NCBI GenBank assembly: GCA_017450425.1
Contig: JAFSUV010000116.1
Coordinates: forward strand, 1-8,411
Length of the DNA stretch: 8,411 bases
Direction: 5' to 3'
Source of the DNA: Kiritimatiellia bacterium
GTDB lineage: Bacteria; Verrucomicrobiota; Kiritimatiellia; RFP12; UBA3636
The notes below the pieces were generated by a model that saw only the letters and a list, made by a program, of their open reading frames with translations, ran no database searches and was not told the DNA's origin. Shown here in pieces: positions 1-7,092 of the stretch (position 1 is the first letter of the stretch; each line of letters opens with the position of its first letter). The translations under genes and the position numbers were made by a program.

Positions 1-2
1 AC

Positions 3-779
3 CCGGCGCCAGCCGCGCCGGCGCCGGATGACGAGGGCGATGCGGAACGCGCGGCCGAAGCCGTCGCCGCGGCGAAGACGCTCGAAGCGCAAGGCAGGGT
101 CTGGGACGCCCGCGAGGCGCTTCTCGACGTTTTGCCGCACGCTCCGGCGGCGCTCGTGCCGGACATCGAAAAAACGCTCGGCCGCCTGGCCGATGCCATC
201 TACCTCACGCCGCGCCCCGCTCCGGGCAAGGTCGAATATGCGATATCGCCGGGCGACTCGCTTTCCGCGATTGCGTCGAAATACGTCTGCCCGGTCGCGT
301 TCATCATGAAGGCCAACGGCATCGCCGACCCGTCGCGCATACGCCCGGGCGCACACCTCGTGTTTGCGGACCACCCGCGCTTCGAAGTGAGGGTTTCAAA
401 GGAGGCGAACACGCTGCTGCTCACCCTCGACGGCAAGTTCTACAAGCGCTACACCGTAGGCACGGGGCGCGATTCGCGCACTCCGGTGGGCACGTTCAAA
501 ATACGGGACAGGATAGAACACCCCGAATGGTGGTCCGAGAGCGGCAAGACCATCCCGTACGGCGACCCGGCAAACATCCTCGGAACGCATTGGCTGTCGC
601 TCGAAGCGACCGGCGACACGCCGCGCGTGTCCGGCTACGGCATCCACGGGACATGGGACGAATCTTCGCTCGGCAGCCAGTCGAGCGCCGGGTGCGTCCG
701 CATGCGCAATGCCGACGTCGAAGAACTCTGGACGCTCCTTCCCCGCGGGACGCCCGTCACGATAACGGAGGCTCCATGA
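3..779 (+). CDS. L,D-transpeptidase with LysM domain (YkuD family), 5' end missing
   Basis: The frame is open from the left edge, so this is the C-terminal 258 residues of a longer protein; the TTG at 132 is an internal codon and not a convincing start. A Pro/Ala linker comes first (3-26), then an Ala-rich, acidic helical stretch resembling a TPR-like hairpin (27-150). A LysM peptidoglycan-binding domain follows (about 231-369; it contains GDSLSAIASKY). The YkuD catalytic domain runs from about 370 to 770. Its active-site block reads YGIHGT, then SSAGCVRMRNADVEELW, with the His codon at 645-647 and the nucleophilic Cys codon at 693-695, so the enzyme looks intact. The family makes 3-3 peptidoglycan cross-links or anchors proteins to the wall, outside the cytoplasmic membrane; the export signal would lie beyond the edge. 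Its TGA overlaps the ruvA start (ATGA). Family assignment is firm; the physiological role is inferred. Confidence 0.93.
   Translation, partial: PAPAAPAPDDEGDAERAAEAVAAAKTLEAQGRVWDAREALLDVLPHAPAALVPDIEKTLGRLADAIYLTPRPAPGKVEYAISPGDSLSAIASKYVCPVAFIMKANGIADPSRIRPGAHLVFADHPRFEVRVSKEANTLLLTLDGKFYKRYTVGTGRDSRTPVGTFKIRDRIEHPEWWSESGKTIPYGDPANILGTHWLSLEATGDTPRVSGYGIHGTWDESSLGSQSSAGCVRMRNADVEELWTLLPRGTPVTITEAP
767..771 (+). promoter_or_regulatory. Shine-Dalgarno site of ruvA
   Basis: GGAGG lies four bases before the ATG at 776 and inside the last codons of the transpeptidase gene. It is the only strong ribosome binding site at any gene start in the window, and it supports the ATGA-overlap start chosen for ruvA. 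Confidence 0.7.
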
Positions 780-1405
780 TTGCCTTTCTCAGGGGAGTGC
801 TCGACGAAAAACGCCTCTCGCCCGCGCCGGCCAGCGCGGTCCTGGACGTCGGCGGCGTCGGATACGAGCTCTCGATCCCGCTTTCCACGTACGACGCCCT
901 GCCGCGCCCCGGCACCGAGGTGAAGCTTCTCGTGAGCGAAGTGATCAGGGAAGACGCCCATCTGGCGTTCGGCTTCGCCACTTCGCTCGAAAAGGATCTC
1001 TTCCAACTTCTCCAGAGTGTTTCGGGGGTCGGCCCCAAGACCGCGCTTTCCGCGCTTTCCGGCGCAAGGCCCGAAATGCTGCGCGCGGCCATCGCCGGAG
1101 GCGACGCCAAGGCGCTCGCCCGCTTCCCCGGCATCGGCAAGCGCACCGCAGAGCGCATTTGCGTGGAGTTGAAGGGCAAGATCAACCCGATCGAAGGCGC
1201 CGCGGCGCAGCCCTCCGGCGATGGTGCGGGCGACTCCGCCTTTCCGGCCGAGGTCGCGCGGGATGCGGTCATGGCGCTCGTGCAGCTCGGGCAGAGCGAG
1301 GACGCCGCAGTCCGCGCCGTGCGGCAGATCATGGCGCGGCAGGATGCGCCGGCCGACACCGCTGCCATCGTCCGCCTCGCGCTTTCCGGCGCAAACGCGC
1401 GATGA
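776..1405 (+). CDS. ruvA: Holliday junction branch migration complex subunit RuvA
   Basis: The 209-residue product is close to the usual RuvA length of about 200. RuvA tetramers bind four-way DNA junctions and recruit the RuvB motor for branch migration in recombinational repair. An N-terminal OB-fold (about 1-64) begins MIAFLRGVL and carries LDVGGVGYEL. The acidic pin that sits at the junction centre is kept as Glu59-Asp60 in IREDAHLAFGF. Two helix-hairpin-helix motifs follow: SVSGVGPKTALSAL (81-94) and RFPGIGKRTAERICVEL (116-132). A flexible Ala/Gly-rich linker (about 139-156) leads to the C-terminal RuvB-contacting helices (about 157-203). The ATG at 776 overlaps the previous stop and has a GGAGG site. 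The stop overlaps the next ATG in the same way. ruvC and ruvB are not in the window downstream, unlike the common ruvCAB order. Confidence 0.97.
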   Translation: MIAFLRGVLDEKRLSPAPASAVLDVGGVGYELSIPLSTYDALPRPGTEVKLLVSEVIREDAHLAFGFATSLEKDLFQLLQSVSGVGPKTALSALSGARPEMLRAAIAGGDAKALARFPGIGKRTAERICVELKGKINPIEGAAAQPSGDGAGDSAFPAEVARDAVMALVQLGQSEDAAVRAVRQIMARQDAPADTAAIVRLALSGANAR

Positions 1406-2394
1406 AAGCGCCGCTCCCGCCGTTCCTGCGCGCCGTCGCGGCCGTGGCCCGCGCCACGGCCGTGGAGGGACTGCAGCGCCCGGTCGTCGTCCTCATCGCG
1501 CTCGCCGGCTTCGAGCTTTCGGTCTTGCAGCCCGTCCTCCAACTCCACTCGTTCGGCGAGCCCGGTCGCCTCGCGCGCGACAGCGCGATGGCGTTCATGC
1601 TGGTGTTCGGACTCGTCGCCGCCGCGTTTTGCTCCGGCGAGGGCTTTTCGCGCGAACTTCGCGACGGCACGGCGGCGGCTTCGCTCGCCGGACCCGTCTC
1701 CCGCACGTCGTTCGTCATCGGCAAGTTTCTCGGCGTCCTTTCGGTCGTGGCCGTGTTCTGCTGGTGCCTGTCCTGGGCGGCTCTGTTTGCCGCGAGGACG
1801 GCGGAGAATTTCGTTGACGACGAGGCCTTCGCCGGCCTCGTCCGCGATGCCGTTTGCGGCACCGTGTCGATCGCCCTTCCCCCGCTCGCGCTGGCAATCG
1901 GGGCGGTGGCCGACTGGAGGCGAAGGCGCCTGGGATTGTGGTTCTTTTCGTCCCTTTCCGCGATGTGCCCCGCCGCTGCGGCGCTTCTCGGGTTCTTTTC
2001 GCGCGCTGGGGTTTTCGCCGGTTTTGCGGCTTGGAATCCGGGCCTGGACTGGCGGCTCGCGCTGCCGCTTGCGCTCGTATTCGCCCTTCTCGCCGCAGTC
2101 TGCGCCTGGACAACCGCGTTTTCCACGCGTCTTCAGACCGGAGCGTCGCTTGCGCTCGTTTCGGCCATGCTGGGACTCGGCTTTTTCGCCGGCGCCGCCG
2201 CCGGTTCGCCGCCGCTCCTGCGCGCGTTCTTCGCCGTCCTTCCGGACACCGGGGCCTTCTGGCAGGCCGACGCCCTGCGCAGCGGCGGGGTCGTTTCGGC
2301 CCATGCAGCCGCAGGAGCCGTCTTCTACGCGCTTCTCCACATCGTCGCAGCCCTGTGCTTTGCGACGGCTTCGTTCAAAAACAAGGATCTTTAG
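1402..2394 (+). CDS. ABC-2 type transporter permease
   Basis: The 330-residue protein is strongly hydrophobic, with about six to eight candidate membrane segments, near residues 28-46, 61-78, 104-131, 148-170, 178-199, 218-240, 246-266 and 300-322. The stretch from 79 to 111 contains GEGFSRELRDGTAAASLAGP and then PVSRTSFVIGKFLG. This layout, an acidic/basic cytosolic loop with SREL and PVSR then GKFLG, is typical of ABC-2 permeases such as the NosY/GldF-like groups. The gene starts inside the ruvA stop (ATGA) without a visible Shine-Dalgarno site, so translational coupling to ruvA is likely. It ends nine bases before the ATPase gene, its evident partner. A dimer of this protein with two ATPase copies would form an inner-membrane exporter. 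The substrate cannot be told; no periplasmic binding protein or accessory gene is present. The call as an ABC-2 permease rests on this pattern plus the neighbour. Confidence 0.85.
   Translation: MKAPLPPFLRAVAAVARATAVEGLQRPVVVLIALAGFELSVLQPVLQLHSFGEPGRLARDSAMAFMLVFGLVAAAFCSGEGFSRELRDGTAAASLAGPVSRTSFVIGKFLGVLSVVAVFCWCLSWAALFAARTAENFVDDEAFAGLVRDAVCGTVSIALPPLALAIGAVADWRRRRLGLWFFSSLSAMCPAAAALLGFFSRAGVFAGFAAWNPGLDWRLALPLALVFALLAAVCAWTTAFSTRLQTGASLALVSAMLGLGFFAGAAAGSPPLLRAFFAVLPDTGAFWQADALRSGGVVSAHAAAGAVFYALLHIVAALCFATASFKNKDL
1439..1462 (+). repeat. Perfect inverted repeat near the permease start
   Basis: Bases 1439-1448 and 1453-1462 are exact reverse complements, giving a 10-base-pair GC-rich stem with a four-base loop (CCGC). 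It starts 37 bases into the permease coding sequence. It could fold in mRNA and slow translation, or may simply reflect Ala/Val/Arg codon use in GC-rich DNA. No T-run follows, so it is not an intrinsic terminator. Confidence 0.5.
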
Positions 2395-2403
2395 TTTCTC
2401 GCA

Positions 2404-3297
2404 ATGGACAACACTTCAGTGCAACCGTGCGCGCCCGCGAGCGCCCCCGTGCTGGAAGCCACGGATCTTCACAAGACGTTTCGCGATTTCTGGGGGCGTC
2501 CCAGGGCGGAGGCGGTGCGTGGCGTGTCCCTCCGGGCCGAAAAGGGGGAGGTGCTGGGCATTCTGGGGCCGAACGGCTCCGGCAAGTCAACCACTATAAA
2601 AATGATCCTCGGTCTGACGAGGCCGACTGGCGGCTCCGTGCGCATTTTCGGCCTCCCCTCGAGCGCCAAGGGCGCAAGGGCCCGCATCGGATACCTGCCG
2701 GAGCTGTCGCAGCTCCATCCGTTTCTCACGCCGCGGGAAACTCTTTTCTACGCCGCCGGACTGTTCAACATGGAGAAGGCTGCGGCCAGGGAGAGAGTCG
2801 GACAACTGCTTGAGAAAGTCGGGATTTCGTCCGCTGACGCGGATCGCAAAGTCGGAGAGTTTTCCAAAGGCATGGCGCGTCGCGTCGGACTCGCCCGCGC
2901 CCTGCTGAACGATCCGGACTTCGTCGTCCTCGACGAGCCGACGAGCGGCCTCGATCCGGTGGGGCGGCGCGAAGTGAAGGACCTGGTGCGCGGGCTTGGC
3001 GCGGAGGGCCGCACGGTGCTGATGTCGTCGCATTTGCTCGCGGAGGTGCAGGACGTCTGTTCGCGCGTCGCCGTGCTCGTCCGCGGGCTTGTGCGGGCCG
3101 AGGGGTCCTTGCCGGGCCTCTTGGAAATGCGCAGCGGCCCGGTGCGGTTCGACGCAGAAGGCCTCCCGGAAGAAAAGACCGGCGCCGCCTGCGACGCCCT
3201 CCGCGCGCTCGGCGCCGCTTCCGTCGCCGCAAGCCGACCGACGCGCCAACTGGAAGATTTCTTCCTTGAACTGCTGCGCCGCAGCGGCGAGGCCTGA
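2404..3297 (+). CDS. ABC transporter ATP-binding protein (ABC-2 exporter type)
   Basis: This 297-residue cytoplasmic ATPase energises the permease encoded just upstream. Walker A is GPNGSGKST (55-63) and the Q-loop region is GYLPE (96-100), with Glu where most ABC proteins have Gln. The signature motif is FSKGM (153-157) in place of LSGGQ, followed by RRVGLARALLNDP. Walker B is FVVLDEP (173-179), the D-loop SGLD (181-184), and the H-switch His210 in MSSHLL. These Glu and SKGM variants are common in the CcmA/NatA/GldA-like branch that drives ABC-2 permeases, so they do not mean the protein is inactive. About 85 residues after the H-switch, ending in QLEDFFLELLRRSG, form the usual C-terminal regulatory tail. 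The ATG at 2404 is the start in frame after the permease stop; the nearest purine-rich site, AAGGAT at 2383-2388, is rather far away. The substrate is unknown. Confidence 0.95.
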   Translation: MDNTSVQPCAPASAPVLEATDLHKTFRDFWGRPRAEAVRGVSLRAEKGEVLGILGPNGSGKSTTIKMILGLTRPTGGSVRIFGLPSSAKGARARIGYLPELSQLHPFLTPRETLFYAAGLFNMEKAAARERVGQLLEKVGISSADADRKVGEFSKGMARRVGLARALLNDPDFVVLDEPTSGLDPVGRREVKDLVRGLGAEGRTVLMSSHLLAEVQDVCSRVAVLVRGLVRAEGSLPGLLEMRSGPVRFDAEGLPEEKTGAACDALRALGAASVAASRPTRQLEDFFLELLRRSGEA

Positions 3298-3303
3298 CGC
3301 GCC

Positions 3304-6300
3304 ATGCTCCCGGTAGAGCGGTACGCCCCGGAAATCGAAGCCGCCCTGCGCACGAATCAGGTCGTGATCGTGTGCGGCGAAACCGGCAGCGGGAAAACCA
3401 CGCAGATTCCGAAACTGTGCCTCGCGGCGGGATTCGCCGGAAAGCGGGGGAGGATCGCATGCACGCAGCCGCGGCGCATCGCCGCGGTGTCCGTCGCGGA
3501 GCGCGTCGCCGCCGAACTCGGCTGCGAGTGCGGCAGCACGGTGGGCTGGCAGCACCGTTTTTCGAGCAGACTTTCGGGCGAAACCCGCATCAAGTTCATG
3601 ACGGACGGCATTCTGCTCTCGGAGCTTCGTTCCGACCCTCTCCTTGCCGCATACAGGGTCGTGATGGTGGACGAGGCGCACGAGCGCTCCTTGAACGTGG
3701 ATTTCCTGCTCGGCTGTCTGAAGCGGATAATTCCGCGGCGGCCGGATTTGAAGGTCGTCGTGTCGTCGGCGACAATGCAAACCGACGCCTTTTCCAGGTT
3801 TTTCGGCGGCGCGCCCGTCGTGTCGGTTCCGGGCCGGACTTACCCCGTGGAGGTTCGCTGGCGGCCGCAGGAAGGAGACGACCCCGACCTTGCGGCCGCC
3901 GTCGCCGACGCCGTGCGCGAATGCGCCGGCGGTCCGTTTCCCGGCGACGTCCTCGTTTTCCTTCCCGGCGAGCGCGACATCCGGGCGGCGGCCGACGCGG
4001 TGTCGGCCATGGACTTGCCGCGCGTCGATGTGCTCGCGCTGCATTCGAGCCTGCCGCCGGACGCCCAGCGTCGCGCATTCACGCCGTCGCCGGGGCGCAC
4101 GCGGGTGGTCCTTTCGACGAACGTCGCCGAAACTTCCGTGACGATTCCGGGCGTGCGGTATGTGGTGGATTCGGGCTTGGCGCGAATCGCCCGGTATTCG
4201 CCGCGGGCCGGCGTGAAGCGGCTGCACGTGGAAAAGATTTCCCGGGCGTCCGCCGAGCAGCGCAAAGGCCGGTGCGGCCGGATCGGCCCCGGGGTGTGCA
4301 TCCGGCTGTACGATGCGGAAGATTACGAGGGCCGCCCCGCGCAGACCGAACCGGAGATCCTCCGCGCGTCCCTCGCGGGAACCGTCCTTTCGATGATGGA
4401 TTGGGGACTCGGCGACATCGAGCGTTTTCCGTTCCTCCAGCCGCCGCCCGCCTCGGCAGTTCGCGAAGGGCGCAGGCAGCTGGTCGCCTTGGGCGCGATC
4501 CGCGAGCCGGGGCGCGACGGTCCGCTCCAGGCCTGGAGCCTCACCGCGCTCGGCCGCCGCATGGCGAAACTGCCGCTGGAGCCCGCGCATTCGCGGATGC
4601 TGTTCGAGGCCGAGCGCGAGGGGGCGATGCGCGATGCGCTTACCGTAGTGTCCGCCCTTGCGTGCGAAGACCCGCTCCTGCGCCCCCAGGACAAGGCCGA
4701 CGCGGCGAAGGAGGCCCACGCCCGCTTTCGCGACAAGGCGTCGGATTTCGACGGCATCCTCCTGCTTTGGCGCGCCTTCCACGACGAGGCCCATCCCCTT
4801 TCGCGCTCCGCCATGCGCCGCGAGTGCATCCGCTCTTTCGTATCGTGGCGCCGCATGTGCGAGTGGGAGGACGTGCGCGCGGAAATCGAGCGCTTCTTCA
4901 GGCGCCGCGCGGTCGATGTTTCGTCCTGCTCCGGCGGCCACGACGGGCTTCACAAGGCGCTGCTCTCCGGCCTTCTCCACAACATCGGGGTGTGGGACGA
5001 CGAAGAGAAAAACTACAAAGGCGCCAACGGGGCGCGCATGTCGATATTCCCCGGTTCGGCGCTCGCCCGCGCAAAGCCGCCGCCCAGATGGATGGTTTGC
5101 GCGGAGCGGATCGACACTTCGCGCCTCTGGGCCCGCCGCGTCGCGGGGATCGATCCCGCGTGGATCCTGCCGCTCGCCCGCGCGGTGTGCAGCCATTCAT
5201 ACACGGCAGAGACGTGGGACGAGCGCAGCGGCGTCGCGCGTGCGCTCCGCCGCACCGTGCTTTACGGCCTCGTCGTGGAGGACGGCGTCCGCTGCGACAT
5301 TTCGGCGGCCCGGCCGGAACTCGCGCGTGCGCTGTTCATCCGCCACGGCCTTGTCGAGGGCCGGTTGCCGAAGCCGTGGCCGCGCGTCGTCGCGCGCAAC
5401 CGCGAGGTCGTCGCCGCCAGGACCGATGCCGCGTCCAAGGATCGCTCGCTTTCGCCGGAGTCGGAGATCGACGCCTTTTGCGCGCTTTGGGACGAGCGGA
5501 TTCCGCGCGAATGCGTCAACTGGCGCTCTTTCCGGGAATGGCTGTCGCGTCTTGCGCGCGAAGAAGCCGATGCGCTCGTTTTCTCGGGCCCCGAATTCGC
5601 CCCGCCGGCATCCGACAGCGGCGGGTTTCCCCCGTTTCTGGAATTTTCGCTCTCGCAGGGGCGCGCGCGCGTGCGAATGCCGGTTTCCTACAAGCACGAC
5701 GACAAGGCGCCGGATGACGGCATTTCCTGCCTGATCGATCCGGAGGACATCCCGCTCGCGCTGCTGTTCGACTCTTCGCGGCTCGTGCCCGGAGCGCTGG
5801 CGGCCCTTGTCGCCCGGCTTCTGCGCGAGCTCCCGAAGGCCACGCTGTCCCTCCTTGCGGCAAGAGCCGGCCTCGATCCGCGCAGATGTTCGGTCGAGGA
5901 CATTTCGCGCGTCGTCGTGGCCGCCCTTCCGTCCGAGGGGTCGCTTCTTCGCGTGCTTCCGGAAACGTTGCAGTTTTCGTTCTCGGTCCCGGTACCGCGA
6001 AATGCGTGGGACGCGGATTCCGTCGCGCTCGCGTGGCGCTGGCGGTGGGTCGTTTCCGCAGGGCGGGGCGAAGCCGCCTTCGAGACGCGCTCTTCCGCCG
6101 AACTGCGGGAATTCGCGCTGGAATACGGCAGGATTCGCGGCGCGCCCCTCGCGACGGCGTACGAGCGCGTTTTCGGCGGCGACTGCCGTGCGCGCGATGC
6201 GGCGAAGTTTCTCGAGCGCGTCCGCATCGGCACTGCCGGCAAGTCGGCGATTTCCGCCTGGACGGCGCCGCAGATGCCGCCGCCCGGATCCGGCGCGGCG

Positions 6301-7014
6301 GTGCGCCCCGCGTTGTTCCCGACCGAGGCCGCGGCTCGCGCGGCTTTGGAAAGCGCGGCGGCCGAAGCGGGGGCGCGTTTCGCCGCAAACGACATGCGGG
6401 AAAGCCGGACGCGCTCTCCGTTTTCGCAAGGCGCCGAAAAGCGGGCCGCCGTCGAGGTCTTCGGCGGGAACCCGCCGCTTTCGATGAATGACTTCGCGCC
6501 GGAGCTGCGCAGGCGCGGCGCAAGTTTCCGCGCCCTTGCGAGGAACATCGCGACTCTCGCCGAGGCCGTGGACGACATGGCCCGCGAATGTCTCGAGAAG
6601 CTTGAGCGCCCCGCGCTGCGCCGGGAAACCGCCACGGATGCCGCCGAGCAGCTCGGCTGGCTTTGCCCGCCTGGCTTCGCCGCCACCACGCCATCCGTCA
6701 GGCTTGCGGAATTTCCGCGCTACCTCGAAGCGTTGTCGCGGCGGCTCGACGCGGCGGTGGCCGATCCAGATTCGGAAATGCGGAAATTGCGCAGTTTGCG
6801 CGGGTTCTGGACTCGCTTTGCAGACCTTGCCAACAGCCGCGACTGCGCGCCGCCGTTCGACGAAAAGGCGTTTGAGCGCTACCGCTGGCTCGTCGAAGAG
6901 TTCAGAGTCGCCGTTTTTGCACAAGCGCTCGGCACCGCTGAAAAGGTTTCCGCCCCGCGCCTCGAAGCGCTGTGGTCTCAAATCGTGAACCCGCCGCCAC
7001 GGAATACCGTCTGA
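3304..7014 (+). CDS. hrpA: ATP-dependent RNA helicase HrpA (DEAH/RHA family)
   Basis: The 1236-residue protein has all DEAH helicase motifs: I GETGSGKTTQ (25-34), Ia TQPRRIAA (54-61), II DEAH (123-126), III SAT (155-157), IV FLPGERD (219-225), V STNVAETSVTIPGV (271-284) and VI QRKGRCGRIGPG (319-330). After the helicase core come the winged-helix/ratchet region (about 355-460) and an OB-like region (about 545-610, with LLSGLLHNIGVWDDEEKNYK and ARMSIFPGS). The long C-terminal DUF3418-type part runs to the end; SRLWARRVAGIDPAW and ALFIRHGLVEG recall E. coli HrpA. It acts on RNA in the cytoplasm; E. coli HrpA has been linked to fimbrial mRNA processing and to clearing stalled ribosomes. The start is fixed: the preceding ATPase stop is in the same frame only two codons upstream. 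The protein therefore lacks the roughly 60-residue N-terminal extension of E. coli HrpA (about 1300 residues). GAGG at 3289-3292 is a weak ribosome site. Confidence 0.96.
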   Translation: MLPVERYAPEIEAALRTNQVVIVCGETGSGKTTQIPKLCLAAGFAGKRGRIACTQPRRIAAVSVAERVAAELGCECGSTVGWQHRFSSRLSGETRIKFMTDGILLSELRSDPLLAAYRVVMVDEAHERSLNVDFLLGCLKRIIPRRPDLKVVVSSATMQTDAFSRFFGGAPVVSVPGRTYPVEVRWRPQEGDDPDLAAAVADAVRECAGGPFPGDVLVFLPGERDIRAAADAVSAMDLPRVDVLALHSSLPPDAQRRAFTPSPGRTRVVLSTNVAETSVTIPGVRYVVDSGLARIARYSPRAGVKRLHVEKISRASAEQRKGRCGRIGPGVCIRLYDAEDYEGRPAQTEPEILRASLAGTVLSMMDWGLGDIERFPFLQPPPASAVREGRRQLVALGAIREPGRDGPLQAWSLTALGRRMAKLPLEPAHSRMLFEAEREGAMRDALTVVSALACEDPLLRPQDKADAAKEAHARFRDKASDFDGILLLWRAFHDEAHPLSRSAMRRECIRSFVSWRRMCEWEDVRAEIERFFRRRAVDVSSCSGGHDGLHKALLSGLLHNIGVWDDEEKNYKGANGARMSIFPGSALARAKPPPRWMVCAERIDTSRLWARRVAGIDPAWILPLARAVCSHSYTAETWDERSGVARALRRTVLYGLVVEDGVRCDISAARPELARALFIRHGLVEGRLPKPWPRVVARNREVVAARTDAASKDRSLSPESEIDAFCALWDERIPRECVNWRSFREWLSRLAREEADALVFSGPEFAPPASDSGGFPPFLEFSLSQGRARVRMPVSYKHDDKAPDDGISCLIDPEDIPLALLFDSSRLVPGALAALVARLLRELPKATLSLLAARAGLDPRRCSVEDISRVVVAALPSEGSLLRVLPETLQFSFSVPVPRNAWDADSVALAWRWRWVVSAGRGEAAFETRSSAELREFALEYGRIRGAPLATAYERVFGGDCRARDAAKFLERVRIGTAGKSAISAWTAPQMPPPGSGAAVRPALFPTEAAARAALESAAAEAGARFAANDMRESRTRSPFSQGAEKRAAVEVFGGNPPLSMNDFAPELRRRGASFRALARNIATLAEAVDDMARECLEKLERPALRRETATDAAEQLGWLCPPGFAATTPSVRLAEFPRYLEALSRRLDAAVADPDSEMRKLRSLRGFWTRFADLANSRDCAPPFDEKAFERYRWLVEEFRVAVFAQALGTAEKVSAPRLEALWSQIVNPPPRNTV

Positions 7015-7065
7015 CTGGCTCCGGCGAACCAGCCGCCGCGCACCGCCGGGGGCTTTCTCGTCAGC

Positions 7066-7090
7066 GCTTCGCAATCCTGCGGGCGGAAGC
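7066..7090. terminator. Possible hairpin between the convergent genes
   Basis: The 78 bases between hrpA and the convergent beta-helix gene contain GCTTCGC (7066-7072), which can pair with GCGGAAGC (7083-7090) if one G is bulged, leaving a ten-base loop. There is no T-run on either strand, so a classical intrinsic terminator is not shown. It could be a weak shared hairpin for both transcripts; the rest of the gap (7015-7065) holds nothing I recognise. Confidence 0.25.
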
Positions 7091-7092
7091 AA

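Noticed and set aside
3..27. Inverted repeat with 8-base arms (3-10 and 20-27)
   Set aside because: It encodes a Pro-Ala linker, where CCG/GCG/GCC codons make such repeats by chance.
132..779. TTG at 132 as the start of the transpeptidase gene
   Set aside because: The frame is open to the left edge with protein-like sequence, no ribosome site precedes 132, and an export signal would be missing.
757..2340. - strand open frame (527 codons) opposite ruvA and the permease
   Set aside because: Low-complexity, charged composition opposite two convincing genes; a shadow of GC-rich coding.
2539..3030. ABC ATPase with degenerate signature (FSKGM) and Glu in the Q-loop as an inactive protein
   Set aside because: Both variants are usual in ATPases of ABC-2 exporters, and Walker A, Walker B and the H-switch are intact.
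2587..5196. Long - strand open frame (869 codons) opposite the ATPase and hrpA
   Set aside because: It is in codon register with well-identified genes and exists only because TTA, CTA and TCA codons are rare. Its translation is Arg/Ala/Gly/His-rich with no domain.
3372..5717. + strand open frame (781 codons) inside hrpA in another frame
   Set aside because: Arg/Ala/Pro-rich shifted translation of hrpA; no frameshift is needed because the hrpA frame is intact from 3304 to 7014.
5197..7092. - strand open frame (631 codons) opposite the hrpA C-terminal half
   Set aside because: Same register effect as above. The sense strand matches HrpA throughout.
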